DNA from: Prosthecobacter dejongeii
GTDB taxonomy: Bacteria > Verrucomicrobiota > Verrucomicrobiia > Verrucomicrobiales > Verrucomicrobiaceae
DNA length: 64,000 nt
Direction of reading: 5' to 3'
NCBI RefSeq assembly: GCF_014203045.1
Contig: NZ_JACHIF010000003.1
Coordinates: 248,001 to 312,000 of the forward strand
The notes under the pieces are model-generated. The model saw nothing but the letters and a program-made list of their open reading frames with translations. It did no database searches and was not told the origin of the DNA. Made by a program: the position numbers and the translations under genes. Below, piece after piece: positions 1 through 8,942 of this stretch (within the stretch, counting starts at the first letter, position 1; every line of letters starts with the position of its first letter).

Positions 1-45
1 AACCAAGGCGACAACCCCGCAAGAGCAAAGGATGAAATCCGGCAG

Positions 46-211
46 TACAGTATTCATCACTCTCCGAGTGATGCGATCCAGGGAACCGTACCTCATTCCA
101 ACCTTATCTCCGTCCCCCAGTGCATCTTCATTCGTGATCTCCCAAGCCCATCACTCGGAGAGTGATGAATACTGTACCTCATCTCTCGGAGGGAGATGGA
201 TACTGTACATC
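46..211. repeat. Cluster of three related palindromic repeat units
   Basis: Bases 46-73 and 149-176 form a perfect 28-base inverted repeat; each arm holds a small palindrome (CATCACTC / GAGTGATG) and, on its outer side, the word TACTGTA or its complement. A third, diverged unit follows directly at 180-211 in the same orientation as the second: its palindrome is CATCTC / GAGATG and it again ends in ATACTGTAC. The stem differs from the second unit by changes on both sides that keep pairing. Related cores (CATCACTCTCCGAGTGATG) recur at about 61313 and 61788. No gene can be assigned here; the last unit overlaps the 3' end of the acetyltransferase gene. Confidence 0.75.
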
Positions 212-681
212 ACCACATCCAGCCAGCGGCCAAATTTGTATCCGGCCTCGCGGAGGTGCGCGCAGGGGGTGAAGCCCTGCCGCTGATGCAGGCGGATGCT
301 GGCGGCGTTGTCGGCATCAATGACGCCGATCATGAGGTGATGCCCCTGGGCCTGCGCCGTGGTCACGAGTCGTTCTAAAAAAAGTGTGCCCAAACCCTGG
401 CCGCGAAAGCGCACATCCAGGTAGATGGAGTGCTCCACCGTGAACCGATACCCCGGATGCGAACGAAACGGGCCATAGCTGGCGAAGCCCATCAGCACCC
501 CTTCGTCATTGATCAGGCCCAGCACCGGAAAACCAGCTTTTTGTTTGGCGGCGAACCAGGCCTCCATGAAGGCCACAGATCGCGGCTCATCTTCATAAAG
601 AGCCGTCGAGTTGGCGATGGCCTCGTTGAAAATGGCGCGGATGGCTTCCAGGTGCTGAGGGCCGCAGTCGATCCAGGTCAT
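151..681 (-). CDS. GNAT N-acetyltransferase, phosphinothricin acetyltransferase-like
   Basis: A 176-residue single-domain GCN5-related acetyltransferase. The acetyl-CoA pyrophosphate loop is RFRGQGLGTLF (residues about 91-101), followed by the helix and the late motif DADNAASIRLHQRQGF typical of the Pat/Bar/YncA group, which acetylate small amines such as phosphinothricin, methionine sulfoximine or methionine sulfone. The true substrate cannot be read from sequence. It starts 8 bases after the stop of the second GNAT gene, so the two are probably co-transcribed. The last residues are encoded inside the repeat cluster at 149-211, so the C-terminal tail (DEVQYSSLSE) may be repeat-derived and not conserved. 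Confidence 0.85.
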   Translation of the reverse strand: MTWIDCGPQHLEAIRAIFNEAIANSTALYEDEPRSVAFMEAWFAAKQKAGFPVLGLINDEGVLMGFASYGPFRSHPGYRFTVEHSIYLDVRFRGQGLGTLFLERLVTTAQAQGHHLMIGVIDADNAASIRLHQRQGFTPCAHLREAGYKFGRWLDVVMYSIHLPPRDEVQYSSLSE

Positions 682-689
682 GCTTTCGG

Positions 690-1181
690 TTAGGTGGAAA
701 GTTTCGCCATGGCCGTTAGAGCAGGGCCTGTCACGCGCATGATGCGCCAGTCGCTTTTCATCTCAGCGCCCAGGCTTTCGTAAAAGCGGATGGCCGGCGT
801 GTTCCAGTCCAGCACCGTCCACTCATAGCGCCCACAGCCCCGCTCATAGGCAATGCGGGCCACGGCGGTGATCAGCGCCTTGCCCAGACCACAGCCGCGA
901 TGCGCGGGCTGCACGTAAAGATCTTCCAGGTGCAGGCCCGGCCGAGCCAGGAAGGTGGAGTAGTTTTGGAAATACAGCGCAAAGCCCACGGCCTTTCCAT
1001 CCACGCAACCCATCAGCGCCTCGGCGCTGGGGTTCGGGCAAAACAGCGTCTCCAGCAGGCTTTCCACCGTGGCCACCACCTCATGCGTCAGTTTTTCATA
1101 CTCGGCCAGTTCGTGGATCAGCGCCAGGATGGTGGGCACATCGGCTTCAGTAGCGGCGCGGGTGGTGAGTGTGGCTGGCAT
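690..1181 (-). CDS. GNAT N-acetyltransferase, diamine acetyltransferase-like
   Basis: A 163-residue cytoplasmic GNAT protein. It resembles the spermidine/spermine (diamine) acetyltransferase subgroup: N-terminal RAATEADVPTILALIHELAEYEK, central FALYFQNYSTF with LEDLYVQPAHRG, acetyl-CoA loop HRGCGLGKAL near residues 94-103, and the C-terminal WNTPAIRFYESLGA motif. The family transfers acetyl groups from acetyl-CoA to polyamines, thialysine or similar amines; the substrate here is unknown. First gene of a likely two-gene unit with the downstream acetyltransferase, and divergent from the phosphohexose mutase gene, with 148 bases between the starts. Confidence 0.85.
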   Translation of the reverse strand: MPATLTTRAATEADVPTILALIHELAEYEKLTHEVVATVESLLETLFCPNPSAEALMGCVDGKAVGFALYFQNYSTFLARPGLHLEDLYVQPAHRGCGLGKALITAVARIAYERGCGRYEWTVLDWNTPAIRFYESLGAEMKSDWRIMRVTGPALTAMAKLST

Positions 1182-1329
1182 GAGGATAAAGGTTCGCCCA
1201 GAGTGTGAGCGCGGGCGATTCGCCTGCCAAGCCTGAATTGGCCGTATCCTTCACCCCACTTTCCATCGCAGGTAAATTCACTCTGCAACGCATTGCCAAA
1301 CGAGGGCATCCCGCTATCCTCGCCACACC

Positions 1330-3294
1330 ATGTCCCTTGAAGCCACTCTCCAGTCCGCCGCCGATTCCGGTAAGCTCCTGCCCTCCAGCCTTGAAAACAT
1401 CCAGGCGCTTCTCTCTGCCAGTGAAAATCCGGTCTATCGCTCCAGCATTGAAGAGCTGGCGAACTCGGCCCAGTGGGATGAGCTGAACGACCGCTTTTTC
1501 CAGGCCCTCAAATTTGGCACCGGTGGCCTGCGCGGACGCACGGTGGGTAAAGTGGTGACGGCTGCGGAACGCGGTGACGCCGCTGCAGATCAGCGCCCAG
1601 ACCATCCCTGTGTGGGCACGAACGCGATGAACTACTACAACGTGGGCCGTGCCACACGCGGCCTCGTGGCCTATGCAAAGACCTACCGCGCCACCGCAGG
1701 CCTGACGGGCAAGCCGAGCATCGTCTTCAGCCATGACACCCGCCATTTCTCCGCCGAATTCGCCCAGAAGTGTGCCCAGATCGCCATAGATAACGGGGCG
1801 GATGTTTACCTTTTCGATGGCTGCCGCGCCACGCCCGAAATGTCCTTTGCCGTGCGCCATCTGCGTGCCGATGCAGGCGTGATGATCACGGCCTCGCACA
1901 ACCCCGCCCACGACAACGGTTTCAAGGTCAATTACAGCGATGGCGCAGGCATTGTGGAACCCCATGCCACGGGCATCATCAAAGAGGTGAATGCCATCGT
2001 GGATGAGGCCTACAATCCGCTGCCGGAAGATCAGCAGGGCAAGCTAACCATGCTAGGCGAAGAGCTGGATGAGATCTACCTCAAGCGCGTAGAGACCATG
2101 ATGCTGCAGCCAGAGCTGCTGAAGAACGAGAAGGCCAAAAACCTCAAGATCGTTTACACCGCCCTTCACGGCGCAGGTGGCGTGCTGGTGCCCGTGCTGC
2201 TGAAGCGTCTCGGCTTCAATTTCTTCACCGTGCCTGAACAGGACGTGCGCGATGGCCGCTTCCCGACTGTGAAATCGCCGAATCCGGAGAATGCCCCGGC
2301 TTTGAAAATGGCCGTGGATCTCGCCAACAAGGAAGGCGCAGACATCGTCATCGGCACAGACCCAGACTGCGACCGCATGGGTGTGGGCGTCCGCAATGCG
2401 CAGGGCGAAATGGTGCTGCTCACCGGCAACCAGACCGGTTCCCTCATGGGCTGGTATCGCCTGAAGACGATGACGGATCTCGGCATCCTCAATGACGAGA
2501 CGCGGAAAAACGCCGTGTTCCTGAAGACCTACGTCACCAGCCCGATGCAAGACACCATCGCCGCTAAGTATGGTGTGCAGTGCATCAATACCCTCACCGG
2601 TTTCAAATGGATCAGCGCCAAGCTGGCGAAATACGAAGCCGCGCTGCCAGCGGAAATCCTGGCGAAGTACCGCGATCTGCCCGCCGCAGAATCCCGCGCC
2701 GCTCGTCTCCAGTACAGCAAGTTCCTCGTCTTCGGTGGTGAGGAAAGCTACGGCTACATGGGCGATGACTTCAGCCGTGACAAGGATGGCAACGGCGCCG
2801 TGGTCATGTTCGCCGAACTGGCAGCCTACGCCGCCTCTCGCGGCCTGACGGTGGTGGAACTGCTGGACGAGGTGTACAGCGAGGTCGGTTACTTCCTGGA
2901 AGTGAACCAGAGCAAGGTCTTTGAAGGGGCCAGTGGTGCCGCGCAGATCGCCAAACTGGCCGATACTTACGGCTCGAATCCTCCCACGGAAGTGGACGGC
3001 AGCGCCGTGGTCAACGTGCGCGATTTCCGCAAGGACGAGATCAGCGACGAAGAAGGCGAAGTGGTTTCCAAAGAGAAAATGCTCTTTGTGGACCTGGCCG
3101 ATGGCCGCAGCTTTGCCGTGCGTCCCTCCGGCACAGAGCCGAAGATCAAATACTACATGTTTGGCCGTCAGGTACCTGCGGCTGGGCAAAAGCTCACCGC
3201 AGATGAACTGGCAGCGGCGAAGACCCGCGTCTCCGCCTCGCTGGAAAGCATGTGGACCTGGCTGGAGAAGGACATTGACAGCCGCCTGGCCTGA
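1330..3294 (+). CDS. Phospho-sugar mutase (phosphoglucomutase/phosphomannomutase)
   Basis: A 654-residue alpha-D-phosphohexomutase, long like the PgcA/PGM2 branch. All four family signatures are present: the phosphoserine loop TASHNP (Ser about residue 189), the Mg-binding loop GTDPDCDRM (Asp about 344, 346, 348), the sugar-binding loop GGEESYGY (about 469-476) and the phosphate-binding loop RPSGTEPK (about 598-605). It should interconvert hexose 1- and 6-phosphates for glycogen, envelope sugar or central metabolism; the preferred sugar cannot be assigned. The ATG at 1330 gives the usual N-terminus, including the GTGGLRG motif of this subgroup. No obvious operon partner: a 110-base gap precedes the next gene. 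Confidence 0.92.
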   Translation: MSLEATLQSAADSGKLLPSSLENIQALLSASENPVYRSSIEELANSAQWDELNDRFFQALKFGTGGLRGRTVGKVVTAAERGDAAADQRPDHPCVGTNAMNYYNVGRATRGLVAYAKTYRATAGLTGKPSIVFSHDTRHFSAEFAQKCAQIAIDNGADVYLFDGCRATPEMSFAVRHLRADAGVMITASHNPAHDNGFKVNYSDGAGIVEPHATGIIKEVNAIVDEAYNPLPEDQQGKLTMLGEELDEIYLKRVETMMLQPELLKNEKAKNLKIVYTALHGAGGVLVPVLLKRLGFNFFTVPEQDVRDGRFPTVKSPNPENAPALKMAVDLANKEGADIVIGTDPDCDRMGVGVRNAQGEMVLLTGNQTGSLMGWYRLKTMTDLGILNDETRKNAVFLKTYVTSPMQDTIAAKYGVQCINTLTGFKWISAKLAKYEAALPAEILAKYRDLPAAESRAARLQYSKFLVFGGEESYGYMGDDFSRDKDGNGAVVMFAELAAYAASRGLTVVELLDEVYSEVGYFLEVNQSKVFEGASGAAQIAKLADTYGSNPPTEVDGSAVVNVRDFRKDEISDEEGEVVSKEKMLFVDLADGRSFAVRPSGTEPKIKYYMFGRQVPAAGQKLTADELAAAKTRVSASLESMWTWLEKDIDSRLA

Positions 3295-3404
3295 TTTCTG
3301 CCTCCCGCTTCATTCCATGCTTTCTTCCGCAGTCTGAGTTGCGACGTGACTCAGACCGCCGATAGTCGCGCGCCCTGGGAAAGTCACCCAGGGCATTCCT
3401 CTGC

Positions 3405-6400
3405 ATGAGCACTGCCCAAATGTCCCGACCACCCCTGCACCGGCGGCCAGAGAATGTGCCGCAGGCGCCGTTGAGTTGGCTGAAGCCCAAGCACTGGTGG
3501 CAACTGTGGAAAGGGGAGGATAGCTCCATCCTCACCACCTCCACGCGCAATTCCATGCTGCCCGTGTTGATCGAGGTCTTTGCAGGCTTTTCCAAGCTGG
3601 ATGGCGAGGTGGAGGAAGGGGAAATCGAGTCCTCACTGGGCTACCTGCGGTACGACTACAGCGGGGCCATCTATGCGGACATGCGCCGCCTTTATTTTGA
3701 GGCCCTCCAGCAGCCGCAGGACCTGGCCCAGCGCGCGAAGGAACTGAGCAATGAGCTCACCATGGAGCAGAAGATCCTGCTCTGCGTGCAGCTCTACCTC
3801 CTCATCTCCAGCTCACTGACGAATCAGCGGCAGATGGTGGAGTTCTACCTCTTCATGACCAATCTGGGCATCGCCGCCCAGGCCATTGACATCGTTTATC
3901 AGCTCAATGCGGGGGACAAGCCTACCGAAGAAGACTTCACCAGCAAAAGCGGCCAGCCTTTGGAAACCCTGCGCGTGGGCTCCGGGGATGCTTGCGATGT
4001 GCTGCTGCGCTCACTCTCCGCCGACTGCTCCGTCGTCGCCTTCCGCTTTCAGAATCTGGTGCTGCTAAAGAACACCGGTGGCATCCCCATCCTGGTGCGC
4101 AGCCGCCGCCAGCCACCGGGGGATTTCTCCCGCCTGTATCCGGGCGAGCGCGTGGTGCTGGAGGACGTGACGCTGGACTACAACGACCTCATTTCCTACT
4201 TCAACTCAAAGAAGACGGTCACCGGCTCCCAGCTTTACCTCACCCTCACCGAGACAGGCGATGCCGAAATCGCCCAGCAGCGCGGTCGTGGGACGAATCT
4301 GCGCGTCAGTTTCGGCCTCGGTGTGACGGTGGAGGCCCTGCGCAGCACAGATGCCACCATCAATGGCGTGGCTTTGAAAGAGGGCACCATTGTCGAGGCC
4401 TCCATTGAGGACAGCATCATCGCCCAGGGAGAGATCGAAATCTCGCTCCGGGATCTGCGCGTGCGCGCCCAGGAGTTTGGCGGCCAGTTCCGCCTGGAAG
4501 GCAGCCGCAATACCTACCTCGTTTCTAACAAACCCGAGTTGCTGGATGAAGGGGACATTCTCCTCTCTGAAGACACCGAGGGGGAGATCCTCCTCCGCAT
4601 CGAGTGCAACTACTCGCAGAAAACCGGCGAGCTGGAGGTGCTGCGCAGTTCCCGCCCCATCTACGTCGGCCAGATCCCCGTGCGTGACCGCATCATGCTC
4701 AGTGATGGCGATACCATCACGCTGGGGGAAGGGCAGTTCCTGCGCTGTCATTTCAGTGACCGCATCATCGAGGAAGAGCGCAACACCATCCGCCAGATGG
4801 AGGTGCGCGAGCTGGCCCACCGCTTTGACGGGCGCGATACCGCGCTGGATGGCATCAGCTTCATCGCCCGCCGTGGGGAAATGATCTGCGTCATGGGCCC
4901 CAGCGGCTGTGGCAAAAGCACCCTGCTACGCGTGCTCGGCGGGCAGTTGAAAACTCGCGGTGGGGAAGTGTTGATGAACAGCCTTTCGCTGTACAACAAT
5001 CTCCACAATCTCACTCCCTACATCGCCTACATCCCGCAGGAAGATGCCTTTGACCCGCTGCTGAAGGTGCAGGAAAACCTGGACTTCTCCGTGGCCGTTC
5101 GCTGCCCACATTTGAAGACGGAAGAGCGGCGCAAACGGGTGGAGGCCAAACTGGCTGAACTGGGCCTGGCGGATATGCGCAAACGCCTGGCTGGAACCCC
5201 GCAGCAAAAGTATCTCTCTGGCGGTGAGCGCAAGCGTCTGAATGCCGGCCTGGACATGATCGGCATCTCCGATGTCTATCTCTTCGATGAGCCCACCTCC
5301 GGCCTGTCCTCCAAGGACAGTGAGCACGTGCTGGAGATCATCCGCAGCCTCGCGCGCAACAAGATCGTCCTCACCTCCATCCACCAGCCCAGCATGAGGC
5401 TGCTGCAGATGTTTGATAAAGCCCTGCTGCTGGATAAAGGCGGGAAGTTGGCCTACTTCGGCACGCCGCAGGGCATGATTGAGTATTTTTGGAAAGCCTA
5501 CAACGATGAGACTGGCCAGCGCGAAGCCGAGATGCCGGGTAATCTCACGCCCGACTTTGTCTTCGACGTTTTAGAGACACCCCTGCGCGACATCAGTGGC
5601 GACATCATCCAGGAACGCAGTGCCGATGGCCACCTCGTCGCCGCGCGGCGTTTCCCGCCGAATTTCTGGCGAGACCGCTACCAGAGCCACCTCATGCTGG
5701 AGAGCATGGCGAAGGCCCAGGCCTTTCCCGGCAGCACGAATCTCATCGCCCGTCCACGAGAGGATACCCACACCACGGGCCGCTCACGGACCATGCCCAA
5801 GCCGCCCAAACACACGCTGCGGGAAGAGAGCATCCTCTTTTACACCCTGCTGAAGCGTGCCTTTCTCAGCAAGCTGCGCAATCGTACCAATCTCCTCACC
5901 ACCTTGCTGGAGGCGCCTCTGCTCGGCTTCCTCATCTCCAGCGTGCTGAAATACAGCGAGGAGGAAAGTTACACCTACGCCACCGCCTTCCACATCCCCA
6001 CCTACCTCTTCATGAGTCTGGTGGTGGCCATGTTCCTGGGCCTAACGAACAGTGCGGATGAGATCATCCGCGACCGTCACACCCTCAGTCGAGAGCGTAA
6101 CCATAACCTACGTACGTTTTATTACCTCAGTGGCAAGATCATCTCCTTGAGCACCTTCGCGCTCATCCAGTGCTTCATCTACCTGCTCATCGGTAACAAC
6201 GTGCTGGAGATACGAGACATGTTCTTTGTCCACCTCTGGTGGATGTTTGTCACCGCTCTAACTGGCATCTGTCTAGGCCTGGTCATCTCCAGCGTGGTCA
6301 CGGATAACCGTACCGCCATCAATGCCATCCCGCTCATCCTCATCCCGCAGATCATCCTCGGCGGGGCACTCATCAAGTATGAGGAGATGAATAAAAACCT

Positions 6401-7043
6401 CGATTTCGTTTACTCCATGCAGCGCTGGCTGGACAAAGCCGGCGTGACGGAGGAGAGCGAGCCGAGCAAGCTCAAGGTCCCCTTCATCTGCCAGTTCATG
6501 CCTCTGCGCTGGAGCTATGAAGCCATGCTGATCTCTCAGGCGAAATTGAATCCCCTCACGGCTGCGCAAGACCAGCTCGAGGCGCGCATTCAAGAACTGG
6601 TGAATCTGCCCAAGGACATCAAGATGACCTCCGACCAGCAGCGGGATCTGGATGCGGCCAAACAAGGCCTGGCCGTGGTCTCCGGTCTCTATGCCAAAAC
6701 GGAACGCGAAGCCGCTGCCAAACTGCGCGAAATTCGCGATGCCACCATGCGCGGCAGGGTCACGCCCAAGCTGCTACAAAGCGCCCTGGAGCAGGAAGAT
6801 GGTGTCAGTGCGGAAGAGATCTATGTGAACCGCAAGGTGCTGGACCTCGTCACCAAAGCAGAAATGGAGCGCACCGATTACCGCCGTAAAATCCAGCCCA
6901 ATGTGTTCTTCGGCACGGTGAAACGCTACTTCGGCACAGACTTCGATACCCTGTGGATCAATGCCATGGTCATCTTCATGACCCTCGCCGTCTTGATCAC
7001 CGTCATCGAGATCTCCCTGCGCCGTCAACTCACCCGCGTTTGA
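3405..7043 (+). CDS. ABCG-type ABC transporter with TerB-like and FHA-like N-terminal regions
   Basis: A 1212-residue single-chain half transporter. An N-terminal helical region (about residues 45-165) resembles TerB/DnaJ-type acidic helical domains. Residues about 175-470 contain two glycine/serine-rich beta segments of FHA-like character (for example LRVGSGDACDVLLRSLS and IPVRDRIMLSDGDTITLGEG). The nucleotide-binding domain follows: Walker A GPSGCGKST near 498, signature LSGGERKR near 604, Walker B VYLFDEPTSGL and H-loop TSIHQPS. About six membrane segments of the ABC-2/ABCG type lie between about 820 and 1020, then a helical charged insert and a last membrane segment near the C-terminus. 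ABCG half transporters act as dimers. Substrate unknown; FHA domains bind phosphothreonine, so phosphorylation control is plausible. Confidence 0.85.
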   Translation: MSTAQMSRPPLHRRPENVPQAPLSWLKPKHWWQLWKGEDSSILTTSTRNSMLPVLIEVFAGFSKLDGEVEEGEIESSLGYLRYDYSGAIYADMRRLYFEALQQPQDLAQRAKELSNELTMEQKILLCVQLYLLISSSLTNQRQMVEFYLFMTNLGIAAQAIDIVYQLNAGDKPTEEDFTSKSGQPLETLRVGSGDACDVLLRSLSADCSVVAFRFQNLVLLKNTGGIPILVRSRRQPPGDFSRLYPGERVVLEDVTLDYNDLISYFNSKKTVTGSQLYLTLTETGDAEIAQQRGRGTNLRVSFGLGVTVEALRSTDATINGVALKEGTIVEASIEDSIIAQGEIEISLRDLRVRAQEFGGQFRLEGSRNTYLVSNKPELLDEGDILLSEDTEGEILLRIECNYSQKTGELEVLRSSRPIYVGQIPVRDRIMLSDGDTITLGEGQFLRCHFSDRIIEEERNTIRQMEVRELAHRFDGRDTALDGISFIARRGEMICVMGPSGCGKSTLLRVLGGQLKTRGGEVLMNSLSLYNNLHNLTPYIAYIPQEDAFDPLLKVQENLDFSVAVRCPHLKTEERRKRVEAKLAELGLADMRKRLAGTPQQKYLSGGERKRLNAGLDMIGISDVYLFDEPTSGLSSKDSEHVLEIIRSLARNKIVLTSIHQPSMRLLQMFDKALLLDKGGKLAYFGTPQGMIEYFWKAYNDETGQREAEMPGNLTPDFVFDVLETPLRDISGDIIQERSADGHLVAARRFPPNFWRDRYQSHLMLESMAKAQAFPGSTNLIARPREDTHTTGRSRTMPKPPKHTLREESILFYTLLKRAFLSKLRNRTNLLTTLLEAPLLGFLISSVLKYSEEESYTYATAFHIPTYLFMSLVVAMFLGLTNSADEIIRDRHTLSRERNHNLRTFYYLSGKIISLSTFALIQCFIYLLIGNNVLEIRDMFFVHLWWMFVTALTGICLGLVISSVVTDNRTAINAIPLILIPQIILGGALIKYEEMNKNLDFVYSMQRWLDKAGVTEESEPSKLKVPFICQFMPLRWSYEAMLISQAKLNPLTAAQDQLEARIQELVNLPKDIKMTSDQQRDLDAAKQGLAVVSGLYAKTEREAAAKLREIRDATMRGRVTPKLLQSALEQEDGVSAEEIYVNRKVLDLVTKAEMERTDYRRKIQPNVFFGTVKRYFGTDFDTLWINAMVIFMTLAVLITVIEISLRRQLTRV

Positions 7044-7052
7044 GGAGGGTGG

Positions 7053-7085
7053 GTGTTGCGTTGCACGTGTTGCGCCACGCAACAC
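7053..7085. other. Hairpin after the ABCG gene
   Basis: Nine-base arms GTGTTGCGT and ACGCAACAC are separated by 15 bases, starting 10 bases after the transporter stop codon. No uridine tract follows, so it is not a textbook intrinsic terminator; it could stabilise the mRNA 3' end or be a protein-binding palindrome. Confidence 0.35.
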
Positions 7086-7171
7086 AGATTCGTCGTTTTG
7101 ATCGCTGAGGAGAGGTGGTTTGTTTTTGTAATCTATTGATTGCCAGTGGATTGAGGATCGATGGGCACGGT

Positions 7172-7187
7172 TGGCATCGCAAATGCC
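7172..7187 (+). promoter_or_regulatory. Candidate sigma54 (-24/-12) promoter
   Basis: The sequence TGGCATC-GCAA-ATGCC has the invariant GG and GC dinucleotides exactly ten bases apart and matches 8 of 12 scored positions of TGGCACG-N4-TTGCW. It would place transcription start near 7198, about 30 bases before the ATG chosen for the outer-membrane protein. Alone it is weak evidence in GC-rich DNA; it gains weight from the similar sites before the neighbouring pathway genes. Confidence 0.35.
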
Positions 7188-7226
7188 ATGAGGAGTCACT
7201 GCTTCACCGGAAGCATCCCGACTCCC

Positions 7227-8171
7227 ATGAAAACATCCCTCCCACCTGCTCTCAAGAGCACCCTCGCGCTCCTCGCTTTAGGGGCCTGTTTGGCCCTCAC
7301 TCCCAGCCCGCTTCATGCGGGTGATAAAGCCGTCATTTCTCCCATTGTCGAGCCTCCACCCTCCCCGTGGGTGCATGCCTTGCTGAAGGTGGATTTTTCA
7401 GATCACTACATCACACCGCGCGGTCTGAATGTGGAGAATCAGGGCCTCATCGTGCAGCCATTGTTTTTGGTGTTTTGGAATCTGTATTCAAATCCAGATG
7501 GCTTTCTCAATGACGTCACCCTCACCACTGGTGTGTGGAGTTCCATCCACAGTCGCGAGTCCGGCCCAGATGAAGGCAACTGGAATGAGTTCGATCCCAT
7601 CGCAGGACTCGCCTTCAAGTTCGCCAAATACTGGCAGTTCGATGTCAACTACACCGCCTTTGAGAGCATGGTGTCTGCCTACCCCACCTCCCAGCATCTG
7701 GAGCTGAAGTTGTCTTTCAACGATGCCGCCTACACGGGTAACAAGGTCTTCTCCATCAATCCCTACATCGCCTTTTGGAAGGAATTGAAGAACAAGGCCA
7801 CAGTGGCCTTCAATCCCGCCACTTCCAGCGAAAGCCATTACTTCACCATCGGGATGACACCGACGATTGACCTGAAGAAGGTGAAGTTCGAGTTCCCCAC
7901 CTTCCTCAATTACTCGGACAATGACTTTTACCAGCAGTTCGACGGCACTGGCGGCGGCTCCGGTGTGGCATTGATCCGCACCGGGGTGGTGGCCACGGTG
8001 CCGCTGACCTTCGTGCCGAAAAGCCTGGGCTTCTGGTCCGTCTATGCCGGCGTGAAATACTATCACCTGAACAATCCCGGCCTGCTGGATGGTAACCAGG
8101 TGCTGGGTGCCGATGGCAGCCGGAAACGCGACCTCGTGCAGTTTCACGGCGGTATCTCCATCTTCTTTTAA
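7227..8171 (+). CDS. Secreted beta-rich protein, probable outer-membrane channel
   Basis: A 314-residue protein with a clear Sec signal peptide (MKTSLPPALKSTLALLALGA..., cleavage near PLHAG). The rest has alternating polar/aromatic beta strands (YWQFDVNYTAF, HLELKLSF, HYFTIGMTPTIDL) and ends in IFF, a terminal aromatic residue typical of outer-membrane beta-barrels. I do not recognise a named family. The upstream in-frame ATG at 7161 would spoil the signal peptide and overlap the candidate promoter, so 7227 is preferred. It opens the cluster of hydrolase and permease genes, suggesting it admits their substrate through the outer membrane; that is inference from context. Confidence 0.7.
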   Translation: MKTSLPPALKSTLALLALGACLALTPSPLHAGDKAVISPIVEPPPSPWVHALLKVDFSDHYITPRGLNVENQGLIVQPLFLVFWNLYSNPDGFLNDVTLTTGVWSSIHSRESGPDEGNWNEFDPIAGLAFKFAKYWQFDVNYTAFESMVSAYPTSQHLELKLSFNDAAYTGNKVFSINPYIAFWKELKNKATVAFNPATSSESHYFTIGMTPTIDLKKVKFEFPTFLNYSDNDFYQQFDGTGGGSGVALIRTGVVATVPLTFVPKSLGFWSVYAGVKYYHLNNPGLLDGNQVLGADGSRKRDLVQFHGGISIFF

Positions 8172-8175
8172 AACC

Positions 8176-8191
8176 CGGCACGCTATCCGCG
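8176..8191 (+). promoter_or_regulatory. Candidate sigma54 promoter before the first hydrolase
   Basis: CGGCACG-CTAT-CCGCG keeps GG-N10-GC and a perfect GGCACG -24 element, but the -12 element is poor (8 of 12 positions). It lies wholly between the stop of the outer-membrane gene (8171) and the start at 8216. Confidence 0.3.
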
Positions 8192-8215
8192 CTGAAGCCT
8201 CCTGACCGTAACCCC

Positions 8216-8899
8216 ATGATCATGGCTATGAATGACCCCATCCACATCGAGGCAGAACCTTACACCTTTGAGTTAGTGCCTGCCAAATGTGCCCTGCTCA
8301 TCATTGACATGCAGCGTGACTTTTTGGAACCCGGCGGCTTTGGCGAGATGCTGGGAAATGATGTCTCCCAGCTCCGTCAGGCCATCGTGCCTAACCAAAA
8401 GCTGCTTTCAGCCTGGCGGGCAGCAGGGTTGCAGGTCCTGCACACCCGTGAGGGGCATCGCCCCGATCTGGCGGATCTGCCACCGGCTAAAAAAGTGCGC
8501 GGTCACGGGGCCAAGACCATCGGCGATACCGGGCCCATGGGGCGCATCCTCATCCGTGGTGAAGAAGGACATGACATCATCCCTGAGCTCTATCCGCTCC
8601 GGGGGGAGCCGGTCATAGATAAACCGGGGAAAGGGGCCTTCTTCGCCACGGACCTTCATGCCATTCTGCAAAATCTGGGCATCACCCAGTTGGTCGTAAC
8701 AGGGGTCACCACGGAGGTGTGTGTCAATACCACCGTCCGCGAGGCCAATGACCGCGGTTACGAATGTCTCGTGCCGGAGGACTGCGTGGCCTCCTACTTC
8801 CCCATCTTCCAGGAGATGGGGCTGAAAATGATCAAAGCCCAGGGGGGCATCTTTGGCTGGGTCACAGACTCTTCCAAGATCATTCCCGCTCTGGCCTAA
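8216..8899 (+). CDS. Isochorismatase-family cysteine hydrolase, candidate triuret hydrolase
   Basis: A 227-residue cysteine hydrolase. The catalytic triad is visible: Asp31 in LLIIDMQRDF, Lys136 in VIDKPGKGAFF and Cys169 in GVTTEVCV, with the cis-peptide region GVTT before the cysteine. It is clearly a paralogue of the BiuH-like gene at 10642 (shared [11 protein letters not shown]-type and IIPELYPL motifs) but differs where substrate is read, for example KKVRGHGAKTIGDTGP versus [17 protein letters not shown], and in its longer C-terminal SYFPIFQ segment. Biuret hydrolases and triuret hydrolase (TrtA) are sister enzymes that often sit together, so triuret is the leading candidate substrate; a ureidoacrylate (RutB-like) or other ureide hydrolase is possible. 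ATGs at 8216, 8222 and 8228 are all usable starts. Confidence 0.7.
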   Translation: MIMAMNDPIHIEAEPYTFELVPAKCALLIIDMQRDFLEPGGFGEMLGNDVSQLRQAIVPNQKLLSAWRAAGLQVLHTREGHRPDLADLPPAKKVRGHGAKTIGDTGPMGRILIRGEEGHDIIPELYPLRGEPVIDKPGKGAFFATDLHAILQNLGITQLVVTGVTTEVCVNTTVREANDRGYECLVPEDCVASYFPIFQEMGLKMIKAQGGIFGWVTDSSKIIPALA

Positions 8900-8942
8900 C
8901 GGCTGATGATATCAATGATTCTCAAACACCTCTGCTTCTGCC

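Noticed and set aside
2053-3189. Minus-strand open frame of 378 codons inside the phosphohexose mutase gene
   Set aside because: It is the antisense shadow of a gene with all family motifs; GC-rich coding DNA commonly leaves the antisense frame open.
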